Source: a virus. From it: 64,000 bases of DNA. Shown here piece after piece: positions 16,971 through 24,869 of this stretch (position 1 is the stretch's first letter; every line of letters starts with the position of its first letter). Under the pieces are notes generated by a model that did not search any database, was not told the origin of the DNA, and saw nothing but the letters and a program-made list of their open reading frames with translations. The position numbers were made by a program, and so were the translations under genes. The stretch is from positions 1-64,000 of the IMG/VR virus record IMGVR_UViG_3300010885_080919; one strand, 5' to 3'.

Positions 16971-17725
16971 AATTTAATATAATTTACTAATTTTTGATTC
17001 AAAAACAACCCTCGATCAAAGTGTTCTTTAAAAAGATTATCTTTTAAAATACAAAAAGTATTATTCTTTCTAATTGCTTGAGCTAAAGAATGACCTCCAG
17101 ACATAAGACAAACAAATTTATTACAAGATTTTATTACATCACAATATTCAAATATTGAGTTAACTGTGATTGTCTCGTATTTGTTTGTGGAGAAGTCTTC
17201 ATCAGATGAGTAGGATATTTTGTTATTCTTTAAAAATAATATCTTATCATCGGGAAATTCTTTTTCTAAAATACAATTTAATATCTCTTTATTGTAATCT
17301 GATCGGACAGTATAAGCCGTGGCGTCAAACACTAGAAAATTACTGTATTCTGATATTGTTTTTGGACTGTAAAATATCTCCGGCCCAATATTAGAGGGTA
17401 TAAAGCCATGAGCTTTTTCTATGTTGTTAATACTGTTGTGTGTTGGCTGCCAAATTTTAACTGCTCTTTCTTGTGTTCTTAAGCAAGACATTCCAGCGTT
17501 GGGCTCCATGTCAGAAAACCCACAAACATAAGGATTGGTTTCCCACACCAACTCTTTTATTTCTTCGTTTCTGAATTTACACTTATTGCTTATGAATACT
17601 TTTTTGCCCAGAGAATTATAAAGTTTAGGCAAGGTACTATGTTGTAGATGATCACCAAGACCGATATATTTTTGATATATACAAATATATTTTGGTAGAA
17701 TTGTATTAACAATCTTGCGAATCAT
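16967..17725 (-). CDS. GT-B/heptosyltransferase-like glycosyltransferase
   Basis: 252 residues. The N-terminal GLGDHLQHSTLPKLYNSLGK matches the G-x-G-D-x-x-x-x-T-P-x-L entry motif of GT9 ADP-heptose transferases. The C-terminal CNKFVCLMSGGHSLAQAIRK has the S-G-x-x-H/S-L-A-x-A nucleotide-sugar pocket. It is shorter than usual for GT9 (about 330), so the fold may be reduced. It is cotranscribed with the two-domain glycosyltransferase. A 17-bp inverted repeat spans its start codon. Confidence 0.6.
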   Translation of the reverse strand: MIRKIVNTILPKYICIYQKYIGLGDHLQHSTLPKLYNSLGKKVFISNKCKFRNEEIKELVWETNPYVCGFSDMEPNAGMSCLRTQERAVKIWQPTHNSINNIEKAHGFIPSNIGPEIFYSPKTISEYSNFLVFDATAYTVRSDYNKEILNCILEKEFPDDKILFLKNNKISYSSDEDFSTNKYETITVNSIFEYCDVIKSCNKFVCLMSGGHSLAQAIRKNNTFCILKDNLFKEHFDRGLFLNQKLVNYIKL

Positions 17726-17744
17726 TATACAATTCTACCAAAAT
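17689..17744. repeat. 17-bp perfect inverted repeat around a start codon
   Basis: ATTTTGGTAGAATTGTA (17689-17705) and its exact complement (17728-17744) flank a 22-bp spacer holding the ATG of the GT-B-like gene. In the minus-strand mRNA the hairpin would hide the start region, suggesting translational control. It could also end the upstream thioredoxin transcript, but it lacks a T-run. Confidence 0.55.
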
Positions 17745-17751
17745 TTCTTTT

Positions 17752-18129
17752 TCATTTCAACCAGTTTAAAAAACTGGATTTTTCTTTATACCCTTTATTC
17801 CTTTTTAATACTTCTTCGTCTTTATCGATCAGCATATAATCTGGAATAGTTTTTACATTGAATTTCTTAGCAAGCTCTGGGTTTTCGTCTATATCGACCT
17901 TCAAAACAATGTAGTTATCCATTTTGTTGACAACGTCAGGATCCTTAAACAAGGATTGCATTTTACTGCAGTAACCACACCAAGATGCTCCAAAATACAA
18001 GAAAATTTTCTTTTCAGTAGATTTAGATATAGTGGTAGCATCTATATAACTCGTCACTTCCTTGGACAACGCATTTTGCCCTAAAAACATCAAATAATAT
18101 AAAAACAGTGATAAACACACATTTTTCAT
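17752..18129 (-). CDS. Secreted thioredoxin-like protein
   Basis: About 125 residues from the ATG at 18129, chosen for its excellent AAGGAGGT site 5 nt upstream. Residues 1-22 form a signal peptide (MKNVCLSLFLYYLMFLGQ). The mature part is a thioredoxin fold: FLYFGASWCGYCSKMQSLF with the active-site WCGYC, then VLKVDIDENPELAKKFNV and KTIPDYMLID with the cis-proline. It probably acts as a periplasmic thiol-disulfide enzyme in a Gram-negative-type host. Exported thioredoxins are rare in phages; it may help fold cysteine-rich phage or host proteins. Confidence 0.8.
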   Translation of the reverse strand: MKNVCLSLFLYYLMFLGQNALSKEVTSYIDATTISKSTEKKIFLYFGASWCGYCSKMQSLFKDPDVVNKMDNYIVLKVDIDENPELAKKFNVKTIPDYMLIDKDEEVLKRNKGYKEKSSFLNWLK

Positions 18130-18203
18130 TAACACCTCCTTGGTTAATGTGTACATAATATATATTCAATTCGATATATATATTCATAATGTACCTTTAG
18201 GCG

Positions 18204-19022
18204 ATGCTAAACATGAACGTAAATATGAATTTTTCAAAATGGTTGCTAGAATACGCAAATTATGGTTTTGAAAAAGACAGCACAAAAAATAAAACCACTA
18301 AAAACATGCAAGGGAATGACAACGATTCTCTTCCTTGGACAATGTTTGGCGTAGAAGAATTTTTCGAAGAATTGAAAGGTTTAGTCGAAGCAGACAATAA
18401 AAGAACAAGCAAAGTTTGGCATGAAGAATTAGGCTGGGAGGATAACGGAAGTATTGTAGAAGTTAATATAAACCCATTTGGCAGTTTAAGAATAACAACC
18501 AGAAAACAAATAAAAGATTTAAAAGGTGAAACTACAAGAATATGCAAGCACGTTTTCGATATAGATGACTACCATACAAATCAAGAAAAAATATTGGCTC
18601 ATCACATATATGAAAAAGTAGAAGAATTCAATAAAGAAAACGCAGACTTCGCATCTGCTAACTACACCGGATTAAAAAAACTAGCAAGAGATTTATTCAC
18701 AGCAGTTCGAGCCAAATATCCAGATTACATTATGTTTCCAGTAAAAATGATGGAAATGAATAGTGATTATTACAAAATGGTATTTGAATTCAGAGGATCA
18801 GGACAAGGAGTACCAGGCAGTTCTATAGCAATGCAATTCGATATAGATTTAGCATACGATAGAGAAAAAGGACTAATTAAATGCTGGGGCTATGATATTG
18901 ACAGCCCAGTATTAAAGAGACAATTGAATATACAGCCAAGCGAATGGAATGAATATTTCTCTCCACAAGAACAATCTAGAAAAATCATAGGAATGATAGT
19001 AACAACATTTATGACTTATTAA
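18204..19022 (+). CDS. Tagged protein of unknown function, about 270 residues
   Basis: 272 residues; the first ATG has AGGCG upstream, but ATGs 3 and 7 codons later would start directly at MNVNMNFSKWLLEY, the shared tag with an L-L-E|Y site. After the tag comes a polar linker (KNKTTKNMQGNDND), then a mixed alpha/beta body of about 220 residues with no motif I recognise (for example VFEFRGSGQGVPGSSIAMQF). Inferred to be a capsid-internal protein because of the tag. Confidence 0.6.
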   Translation: MLNMNVNMNFSKWLLEYANYGFEKDSTKNKTTKNMQGNDNDSLPWTMFGVEEFFEELKGLVEADNKRTSKVWHEELGWEDNGSIVEVNINPFGSLRITTRKQIKDLKGETTRICKHVFDIDDYHTNQEKILAHHIYEKVEEFNKENADFASANYTGLKKLARDLFTAVRAKYPDYIMFPVKMMEMNSDYYKMVFEFRGSGQGVPGSSIAMQFDIDLAYDREKGLIKCWGYDIDSPVLKRQLNIQPSEWNEYFSPQEQSRKIIGMIVTTFMTY

Positions 19023-19031
19023 TTCAAAACT

Positions 19032-19382
19032 TTATTTCTTTTTTAATCCTAATTGTTCATCACTATCATTCCAAACTATTTCATAGTCTTGAAGATTTAA
19101 CTTTTGGCGAATTACTCCTTTTTTACTCGCTTTAGTTAATAACGCTATTAGTCTTTTGTATTTTTCTTCTCCTTTATTTGTAAAGGCAAAAACTATTTCT
19201 TGGTTATGCAAATAACTTGGCGGCTGTGTCGGTCCCAAATAACCTTCTTCTACTTCAAAATATTCTTCATCACTTAGCTTGCTGTAATCTAGACTATTAT
19301 TGTTCATTAATCCGCTTCTATCTCTGTGAATGTAGCGATATACTATGTTTTTTTCTTCTAAATATTCTTTGAATTTTTTCAT
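19032..19382 (-). CDS. Tagged small protein
   Basis: 116 residues, convergent with the previous gene. It starts MKKFKEYLEEKNIVYRYIHR; the first ten residues fit the shared tag (F-K-E-Y-L) with L-E-E as a possible cleavage site. An acidic segment follows (SKLSDEEYFEVEEGYLG), then a basic end. No family is known to me. It is divergent from the tagged 19471 gene across an imperfect inverted repeat. Confidence 0.55.
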   Translation of the reverse strand: MKKFKEYLEEKNIVYRYIHRDRSGLMNNNSLDYSKLSDEEYFEVEEGYLGPTQPPSYLHNQEIVFAFTNKGEEKYKRLIALLTKASKKGVIRQKLNLQDYEIVWNDSDEQLGLKKK

Positions 19383-19385
19383 AAA

Positions 19386-19440
19386 CTGTTAGCTTTTAAT
19401 TCTTAAAATTATTTCTACGCAATATATATTAAGCCAACAG
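19386..19440. promoter_or_regulatory. Imperfect inverted repeat between two divergent tagged genes
   Basis: CTGTTAGCTT (19386-19395) and AAGCCAACAG (19431-19440) are complementary at nine of ten positions and bracket an A/T-rich core with AATATATATT. The layout matches the palindromes at 4287, 6913 and 11216, each in the gap between divergent virion-type genes. A shared promoter region is the likely meaning. Confidence 0.35.
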
Positions 19441-19470
19441 TAATAAAAGTAGTAACAGGAAAGAGATAAT

Positions 19471-19740
19471 ATGGATTTTAAACTATGGCTTTTAGAGTTT
19501 GAAGGCAAAGATATTAAATACTATCAAAACATATTGCTGTCTAAATTGGATTTAGATAAAGACAAAGGACTGTCCCAAAGTTTAAATGTATGGGAATCAG
19601 GCAAGCTATTGTCAAAAATACAAGATATCGGAGAATTTAAAAATCTTTCTAGCGATCTGCAAAAAGAAATTATAGATCAAATAAATAGTAAAACTGGTAC
19701 CTTGAACGACCTAGCTGTTATGATGTCCAAGGCAGAGTAG
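19471..19740 (+). CDS. Tagged small protein
   Basis: 89 residues with AGGAAAGAG upstream. The start MDFKLWLLEFEGKD is the shared tag, with L-L-E|F as a possible protease site. The rest is helical and charged (KDIKYYQNILLSKLDLDKDK). It is followed after 45 nt by another tagged gene on the same strand. Function unknown; capsid-internal by inference. Confidence 0.55.
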   Translation: MDFKLWLLEFEGKDIKYYQNILLSKLDLDKDKGLSQSLNVWESGKLLSKIQDIGEFKNLSSDLQKEIIDQINSKTGTLNDLAVMMSKAE

Positions 19741-19785
19741 TCAATTACATAAAATAATTTATTAAACAAACACATATATATTAGT

Positions 19786-20112
19786 ATGCAAAATTTTAAA
19801 GAATGGCTAAGCAATCGTGATCCTGAGATGTTGAATGAGATTAAAAAACCATTCAAAAATTTCAACAAAGAAAAAAACCATCCAGAAGGTGGACTCAAAC
19901 CATCCTACGCCAAAAAACTAGGCATTCACGCAGGTATTGAAACTAAGCGCGAAGCCGAAAAAAAAGGCGGCGTTAGTAAAATGTCCGATAAAACAAAGGC
20001 AAGAAGGAAATCATTCTGTGCTAGAATGTGCAAAGCAGGAACAGCCAAAAGCAGAAATGATCCCGAAAGCAAACAAAGAGCAGCTTTAAGAGTGTGGAAG
20101 TGTAGATGCTAA
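19786..20112 (+). CDS. Tagged basic protein with Cys-rich C-terminus (DUF6321-like)
   Basis: 108 residues. MQNFKEWLSNRDPEMLNEIK carries the shared tag and an L-N-E|I site. The rest has the conserved look of a widespread small phage domain: EGGLKPSYAKKLG, then RRKSFCARMCKAG, then a DPESKQRAALRVWKCRC end with Cys residues that could bind zinc. The high Lys/Arg content suits a DNA-bound protein inside the capsid, like the internal proteins of T4. Confidence 0.65.
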   Translation: MQNFKEWLSNRDPEMLNEIKKPFKNFNKEKNHPEGGLKPSYAKKLGIHAGIETKREAEKKGGVSKMSDKTKARRKSFCARMCKAGTAKSRNDPESKQRAALRVWKCRC

Positions 20113-20160
20113 AAATTTTAAAACAAGCGACCCGCTTTTAGTGCGTAAGCCCAATCCCTT

Positions 20161-20319
20161 TTAAGGGGAAACGCCATCAAAAAGCTTGTTTACATAAAAC
20201 ATATAGTCTTTCTGACCCGATGAATATCCTTGGTAAAATCCTAGTAAATATCCTGCTCCAAAGTATATTAAGGACAGCGTAATCAAAAGAACGTAAGATG
20301 GCGTTTTAAAAAAATTCAT
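20161..20319 (-). CDS. 52-residue single-pass membrane protein
   Basis: The ATG at 20319 overlaps the end of the upstream minus-strand gene and reads 52 codons to a TAA. The sequence starts MNFFKTPSYVLLITLSLIYF and has one transmembrane helix (residues about 8-30, ending GAGYLLGFYQ), then a short polar tail (SSGQKDYMFYVNKLFDG). This could be a small inner-membrane protein such as a spanin part, a holin-like peptide or a superinfection factor. The sequence alone does not decide. Confidence 0.55.
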   Translation of the reverse strand: MNFFKTPSYVLLITLSLIYFGAGYLLGFYQGYSSGQKDYMFYVNKLFDGVSP

Positions 20320-20656
20320 TATTTATCTCCGTAGCAGCAGGTAAATTTTCTATATATTGTTTGATTTTATTGGTGTCTCCAACAATTCTAAGTATTCTTT
20401 CTTCTGCGTCTTTATATATTTTTTTCTTCAACAGCTCTTTGTTTTTTACTTTTAGATTATTTTCTTTAAGAAATTTTTCAAAACCACAAAGAAATATCCA
20501 TATCCAGTAAGCGTTTTTATTTAACCTGTTAGAAGCAAGTGAATAATATTCCTTCCATGATATCTTGCTTTTTCTAAAAAGAATAGAATATCTCTCTTCC
20601 ATCAAAGATATTTGATGAATGTAGAATTCAGGCTCGTATTCTGGAGATTGTATCAT
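20306..20656 (-). CDS. Unknown protein, about 116 residues
   Basis: Starts at the ATG at 20656 (MIQSPEYEPEFYIHQISLME); a GTG three codons earlier is also possible. It is rich in Lys, Glu and aromatic residues (RFKKSKISWKEYYS-like and NAYWIWIFLCGFEKFLKENN) and mostly helical. Its 3' end overlaps the small membrane protein gene by 14 nt, which implies coupling. No family is recognised. Confidence 0.45.
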   Translation of the reverse strand: MIQSPEYEPEFYIHQISLMEERYSILFRKSKISWKEYYSLASNRLNKNAYWIWIFLCGFEKFLKENNLKVKNKELLKKKIYKDAEERILRIVGDTNKIKQYIENLPAATEINNEFF

Positions 20657-20751
20657 AGTTCGCACATCTTAGCAAAAAAGCTTCTGATGTCCAAAAAAAT
20701 TATAGAAAAATAATAGATACTTTAAATTATCTTAAGAGAATTGATATTATT

Positions 20752-22437
20752 GTGTTTAGTTTCAAAATATGGCTAGAAAATCATGTGCGGGATAATCCAG
20801 ATCCTTTTGTTGTTTTGGATTTGCCTAAATCGGCTTCCCAAAAAGAAGTCGAACAACAATACAAAAAATTAAGTATGCTTTACCAAAGACGTATTCCAAC
20901 TATGTCTGCGATTAATAAAGCTTATGAAAAAATAAATCAAGGATTAACTCACAAAACATCTCCAGAAACTCCAGAAACTATCCCAGTTGCTAATAGATTT
21001 AACAACAACAATAATTATTCTATTCTTGATGCTCGTTCTAAAATGATTGATTATACACCTGGTCAAAAAAAAGCATTACTAGAAATTCAAAAAATTATTG
21101 ATGGCAGTGAATCTGCGGTATCTTCTATTGCAAAACATTACCTACTAGCCGGATATGCAGGTACCGGCAAAACAACCCTTGCTGAAAATATAGTCAGATA
21201 TAGTATGTCTAAAGGAATGAAAGTTCGTGTCATAGCACCCACAAACAAAGCAGCAATGATTCTTAGCGAAAAACTAAGAGAATCAGGTGTAAATCTTAAT
21301 CCTGACTCGATCAGTACTATCCACAAAACAATATACGGAACCCCAGCATCATATTACAAAGACCGTCTTAACTGGGAGTTATCCTCTGGTCATGTTATTA
21401 ATGATACTGTATTTATCATAGATGAGTCATCTATGATAAACAAAACTACTATGAACGATTTATTAGAACTAACTAAATTTCATCATAATGTTTTGATTTT
21501 TATGGGGGATAGCTATCAACTACAACCAGTAGGACAAGATGCCGGATTGTTTCACGGAAATGTTTCTCAAATAGGGAGCAACAAAAGCGAACTGAAAGAA
21601 GTCAAACGACAAGCATTAGATAGCAATGTTTTAAAAATAGCGACTCTGGTTAGAGGTGACGCCAAACCCTACATACCATCAGAATCTATAGAAAATTTTA
21701 AGGTTTGCGAAACAAAAAAAGAATTTTTAGACAATTACAAAGAATCATTAAAAAACAATGAAGATGTAATTATGATTGTCGCTACTAATAAAGAAAGAAT
21801 GTTGATGAATTCGTTTGCCAGAGAAGTAAGGTTTGGCGACAATAAAACAATCTTAAACTCCAAAGAATCATTAATATCCTTGGCTAATTCTGAACATTTA
21901 AAAAACGGCGAAGTATTTACAATAGAAAATTTTAATATTCAAGAAGATATAAATATCGAAGAAATATCATCTAAAATTTATCTAGGTTCAGCAAAAATTC
22001 CTAAAAGTGGTTCGTGCTCAGGAGGTTCTTGTCCACTAGTTTTTATTCCCGACTTTGAAAAACCTGCATTTCCTCACCAATTTTTAATCGATGAATTAAA
22101 AAAAGAAATGTGGAAAGGAAACGGAAAATCTATTTTGTTAGAAAAATTAAAATCTAACAATATGATAGAAAATTCCGATGCTGGAAAAATAAAAATCAAT
22201 AAGGATACCGTGATCGCAACCTACGGCTATGCAGTCACAGCACATAAATCACAAGGATCACAATGGAAAAAAGTTTTCATTTACCAAAACTTCATGTCAG
22301 ATACATGGGATAATACAAGATGGTATTACACAGCTATTACTAGAAGCACAAAAGATGTTATCGTACTTAACTCAGGAAACAATATTCTTATTAGTCAAGA
22401 AGAAATAAATCAAAAAATACAAAATATTACCATTTGA
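20752..22437 (+). CDS. dda: Dda-like SF1B helicase with N-terminal tag and degenerate J domain
   Basis: 561 residues from a GTG start. Residues 1-9 (MFSFKIWLE) are the shared tag. Residues 14-65 (NPDPFVVLDLPKSASQKEVE and following) look like a DnaJ J domain whose HPD triplet is lost. From residue 100 it is a Dda/RecD2-like helicase: Walker A LLAGYAGTGKTTLAE, motif II VFIIDESSM, motif III FMGDSYQLQPVG, motif V TAHKSQGSQW and motif VI YYTAITRS. T4 Dda acts early in replication start and branch migration. The tag suggests this one may be packed in the capsid and delivered with the DNA. The 36-residue tagged gene follows 20 nt later. Confidence 0.85.
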   Translation: MFSFKIWLENHVRDNPDPFVVLDLPKSASQKEVEQQYKKLSMLYQRRIPTMSAINKAYEKINQGLTHKTSPETPETIPVANRFNNNNNYSILDARSKMIDYTPGQKKALLEIQKIIDGSESAVSSIAKHYLLAGYAGTGKTTLAENIVRYSMSKGMKVRVIAPTNKAAMILSEKLRESGVNLNPDSISTIHKTIYGTPASYYKDRLNWELSSGHVINDTVFIIDESSMINKTTMNDLLELTKFHHNVLIFMGDSYQLQPVGQDAGLFHGNVSQIGSNKSELKEVKRQALDSNVLKIATLVRGDAKPYIPSESIENFKVCETKKEFLDNYKESLKNNEDVIMIVATNKERMLMNSFAREVRFGDNKTILNSKESLISLANSEHLKNGEVFTIENFNIQEDINIEEISSKIYLGSAKIPKSGSCSGGSCPLVFIPDFEKPAFPHQFLIDELKKEMWKGNGKSILLEKLKSNNMIENSDAGKIKINKDTVIATYGYAVTAHKSQGSQWKKVFIYQNFMSDTWDNTRWYYTAITRSTKDVIVLNSGNNILISQEEINQKIQNITI

Positions 22438-22456
22438 TCAAAGAAAGAGAAATGAA

Positions 22457-22567
22457 ATGAGGTCTTTTAGCGAATTTCTGAAGCAGAAAAATGAGTTATT
22501 TGACTTGGCCAGCCTTCGGGATGCCGCTAAGAAAGCAACTCCAGTACAAGATGATAGTAGACCTTAA
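22457..22567 (+). CDS. 36-residue tagged microprotein
   Basis: ATG with GAAAGAGAAATGA upstream, reading 36 codons. It starts MRSFSEFLKQKNELFDLASL, matching the shared tag (F-x-E-F-L) without a clear (I/L)-x-E site, and ends in a polar tail. T4 has a small gene next to uvsW (uvsW.1) that, from memory, starts similarly, and here the gene also lies beside uvsW, on the opposite strand. It overlaps the antisense 52-residue frame by 41 nt. Probably real but small. Confidence 0.5.
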   Translation: MRSFSEFLKQKNELFDLASLRDAAKKATPVQDDSRP

Positions 22568-22685
22568 TGCTCTTCGTGGAAAATTTGCTCACTAGGTATT
22601 TTTCAAGGACTAAACAATGCCTTACTGTTTCATATTTTATAGAATCATTAGATTTGAACTTTTCTAAATCATTAACTAATATCAT
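22527..22685 (-). CDS. 52-residue ORF coupled to uvsW
   Basis: The ATG at 22685 overlaps the uvsW stop (ATGA) and sits 5 nt behind AAGGAG, an ideal reinitiation site; 52 codons follow. The product (MILVNDLEKFKSNDSIKYET, ending YYHLVLELLS) is a plausible small helical protein. Its 3' end is antisense to the tagged microprotein gene. Position after uvsW recalls T4 uvsW.1, but the sequence is not recognisably similar. Confidence 0.45.
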   Translation of the reverse strand: MILVNDLEKFKSNDSIKYETVRHCLVLEKYLVSKFSTKSIKVYYHLVLELLS

Positions 22686-24082
22686 TCAAACTCCTTCAAT
22701 TCGACTTCATGACCCTGTTCTTTTAATATCTTCATTCTCTTTTTAGAATGTTTTTGCAAATAGTCGTTTATTTCAAACATAAAGTCGTAATAATTTAAAA
22801 TTTCTTTGTCATCTGCTGTTCTCAGCCCTCTTCCCATCCTCTGTACGATTTGATGGTCTGCTTGACCTCCTGCTGCGTTTATAAGATTGTGAATAAAAAC
22901 ATTTATGCCCGTGTTGAAGATCTGTTGAGTAGCTATGGCAACGCACTTTTCTGATTTCTGCAATTCATTTATAACACTTTTTCTTGTTTTAGAATCATCT
23001 TTTCCCTGAACCCAAAGGCTATCTGGAAGAAGACCATGCAAAGAATCCCCATGAGCTATTCTGTCAACCAGAATCAATGTTCTTCCAGTTTGCTGTTTAG
23101 CTAATTTAACAACCATTTTGTGGAAGTACAAAGACTCAGCTATTCCTCTTGTGACTGCATCTAAATAGATATCATGTGGAATCTGAGGCTCTCTTACAGG
23201 ATAAAATATACATTTAGATTTCGAAAGAATGCCACGGTTTTGTAGTTCTGCCGTAGTCAATATGCCAGTTTCTGCTGATTTGACTTTCAAAATTGGACCA
23301 AAATAACCTCTTACACTAAACTTCTGCACATTATCTTTCCCGCCAAATTTAAAAGGGGTCGCACTAACAGCAACCCGAACATCAGCTTCTTTCAACTTCC
23401 TGTACACTGCTTTTGGCAAAGCACTCATCATATCGTGGATTTCGTCCACAATAAGAACTTTTATTTTAGGTAGTAGTTTTTCAACTTTAGCAATCGATTG
23501 TACGCTGGCCACAGTGATCACATTAGGCTTTACCGACCCTCCCCAGACATTTCCAACATTTGGAAATCCCATTTTAATCAATTCGTCGTAATTTTGTTGG
23601 GCAAGACTTAGCCTATTTTGTAGCAGCAATATAGGCGTATTAGGAGCAAGGGTCTTTATAATTCCCAACATTATCAATGATTTGCCAGCAGATGTAGGAG
23701 CAAATATAATTCCTCTTCTGTGCTTGATCACCTGATTGATCAACTCTACCTGATAGTCTCTTAAAATCAGTGATTCATCATTTAAAAAATTCTCACCTAT
23801 GGAGCTAACATCAAATTTTGTCGGAATTCGAGAGTCTTCTACTGTGTATTGTGCGTTATTGTGTTTTAAGACGGCACTTACTTCTGGAAGTAGGCCTGTT
23901 AAGAATTTTCCTTTTTCTATATCAAAAAAATTTATAAATCCGTCCCATTTTTTCATCTTATAGGCACGGTTATGGAAATAATTCTTATCTCTGAATCTGA
24001 GTCTATCCCATAGATCTTTTTTTACAGCGTTGTTATTTGACAAAAAATACGAATAATCGTTAGTTATCTTTAGTATGTTCAT
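22682..24082 (-). CDS. uvsW: UvsW-like SF2 recombination helicase
   Basis: 466 residues, close to T4 UvsW (about 500). The N-terminal domain (LWDRLRFRDKNYFHNRAYKM, KKWDGFINFFD) is UvsW-specific. Then come RDYQVELINQVIKHRRG, Walker A FAPTSAGKSLI, motif II VLIVDEIHDM, motif III AVSATPF, motif V GINVFIHNLINAAGG and motif VI QIVQRMGRGLRT. T4 UvsW unwinds R-loops and branched DNA and switches replication from origin to recombination mode. The upstream gene (24060-24782) overlaps its start by 23 nt. Confidence 0.9.
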   Translation of the reverse strand: MNILKITNDYSYFLSNNNAVKKDLWDRLRFRDKNYFHNRAYKMKKWDGFINFFDIEKGKFLTGLLPEVSAVLKHNNAQYTVEDSRIPTKFDVSSIGENFLNDESLILRDYQVELINQVIKHRRGIIFAPTSAGKSLIMLGIIKTLAPNTPILLLQNRLSLAQQNYDELIKMGFPNVGNVWGGSVKPNVITVASVQSIAKVEKLLPKIKVLIVDEIHDMMSALPKAVYRKLKEADVRVAVSATPFKFGGKDNVQKFSVRGYFGPILKVKSAETGILTTAELQNRGILSKSKCIFYPVREPQIPHDIYLDAVTRGIAESLYFHKMVVKLAKQQTGRTLILVDRIAHGDSLHGLLPDSLWVQGKDDSKTRKSVINELQKSEKCVAIATQQIFNTGINVFIHNLINAAGGQADHQIVQRMGRGLRTADDKEILNYYDFMFEINDYLQKHSKKRMKILKEQGHEVELKEFE

Positions 24083-24782
24083 TTTTTAGCTCATATGGAA
24101 ATAGTTTTTTAAATAGGTCTATAACCTCTTCATTTATACATTCTTTATAAAGAATAGGATCAAAATTCATTTTAGAATAATCTTCTTTTGACAATATAGA
24201 CTTCATATACGGGGATATTACTAGATAATACAGGCTTATATTACCAAAATTTATCCAATTGAGCAAGCTAGATTTAAGCTTTTTATAATCCTCTATAGTC
24301 GGATTTGAGCCAATATTTTTTTCAATAAATGTTTTTGTTTTCGAAATCTCATTTATTGCCTTTACAGCTCCTAATCTATTGTATTTCATAGGATTAGCGG
24401 CTGGTGCTTTGATTTTTGAATCAAATCTTTTTTTCCATAATTTCCATCTTTTCCAAGCTTTGTCTCCAACCAAGCACATTGGATCAATTAAAATCAAAGG
24501 GTTGTTTTTCAATTGATATCTTAAAATTTCTAATTGTGCTTGAATATAAATCTTATATTCGCTTTCGGGGATCAGGCCTTTTGTTTCTCTTTGAAGTTTA
24601 TAGCATATTTTGAATATTAGAGATTTTCTAGGATCTCCAGCCTTTAATTTCGTATGTTTGTAGTTTGGAAAGTATTTTTCACATAAAGCTACCCAAATCT
24701 CAGATAGCTGAAAAGCGGATGCTTCTGATTCGTCTAGTTTGTATTTTTCTATAGTAGTCATAGGTTTTCTTCGTTTTGCCAA
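24060..24782 (-). CDS. Unknown replication-region protein upstream of uvsW
   Basis: About 240 residues from the TTG at 24782, chosen because AAGGAG lies 7 nt upstream; an ATG at 24761 is the alternative. The sequence is mainly helical and basic (MTTIEKYKLDESEASAFQLS, ICYKLQRETKGLIPES, GDKAWKRWKLWKKRF). No motif is recognised. Location and overlap with uvsW suggest a role in replication or recombination. Confidence 0.5.
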   Translation of the reverse strand: MAKRRKPMTTIEKYKLDESEASAFQLSEIWVALCEKYFPNYKHTKLKAGDPRKSLIFKICYKLQRETKGLIPESEYKIYIQAQLEILRYQLKNNPLILIDPMCLVGDKAWKRWKLWKKRFDSKIKAPAANPMKYNRLGAVKAINEISKTKTFIEKNIGSNPTIEDYKKLKSSLLNWINFGNISLYYLVISPYMKSILSKEDYSKMNFDPILYKECINEEVIDLFKKLFPYELKNEHTKDN

Positions 24783-24835
24783 TTGTACGCTCCTTGTCTT
24801 GAATATCAAAATATCTATTTAAAGAAAGAAAAAAT

Positions 24836-24863
24836 TTGACTTTTGATCAGGATTTAGTATATT
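24836..24863 (+). promoter_or_regulatory. Sigma70-type promoter of the structured RNA
   Basis: TTGACT (24836-24841) and TATATT (24858-24863) are separated by 16 bp, close to the bacterial housekeeping consensus. Initiation 7 nt downstream would give an RNA starting GGACACC at about 24870, exactly at the first stem of the structured region. Confidence 0.65.
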
Positions 24864-24869
24864 GATATT

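Noticed and set aside
18151-18194. GTACAT...ATGTAC inverted repeat between the thioredoxin and the 18204 gene
   Set aside because: Only six bp match outside a plain ATATAT run; too weak compared with the perfect palindromes elsewhere.
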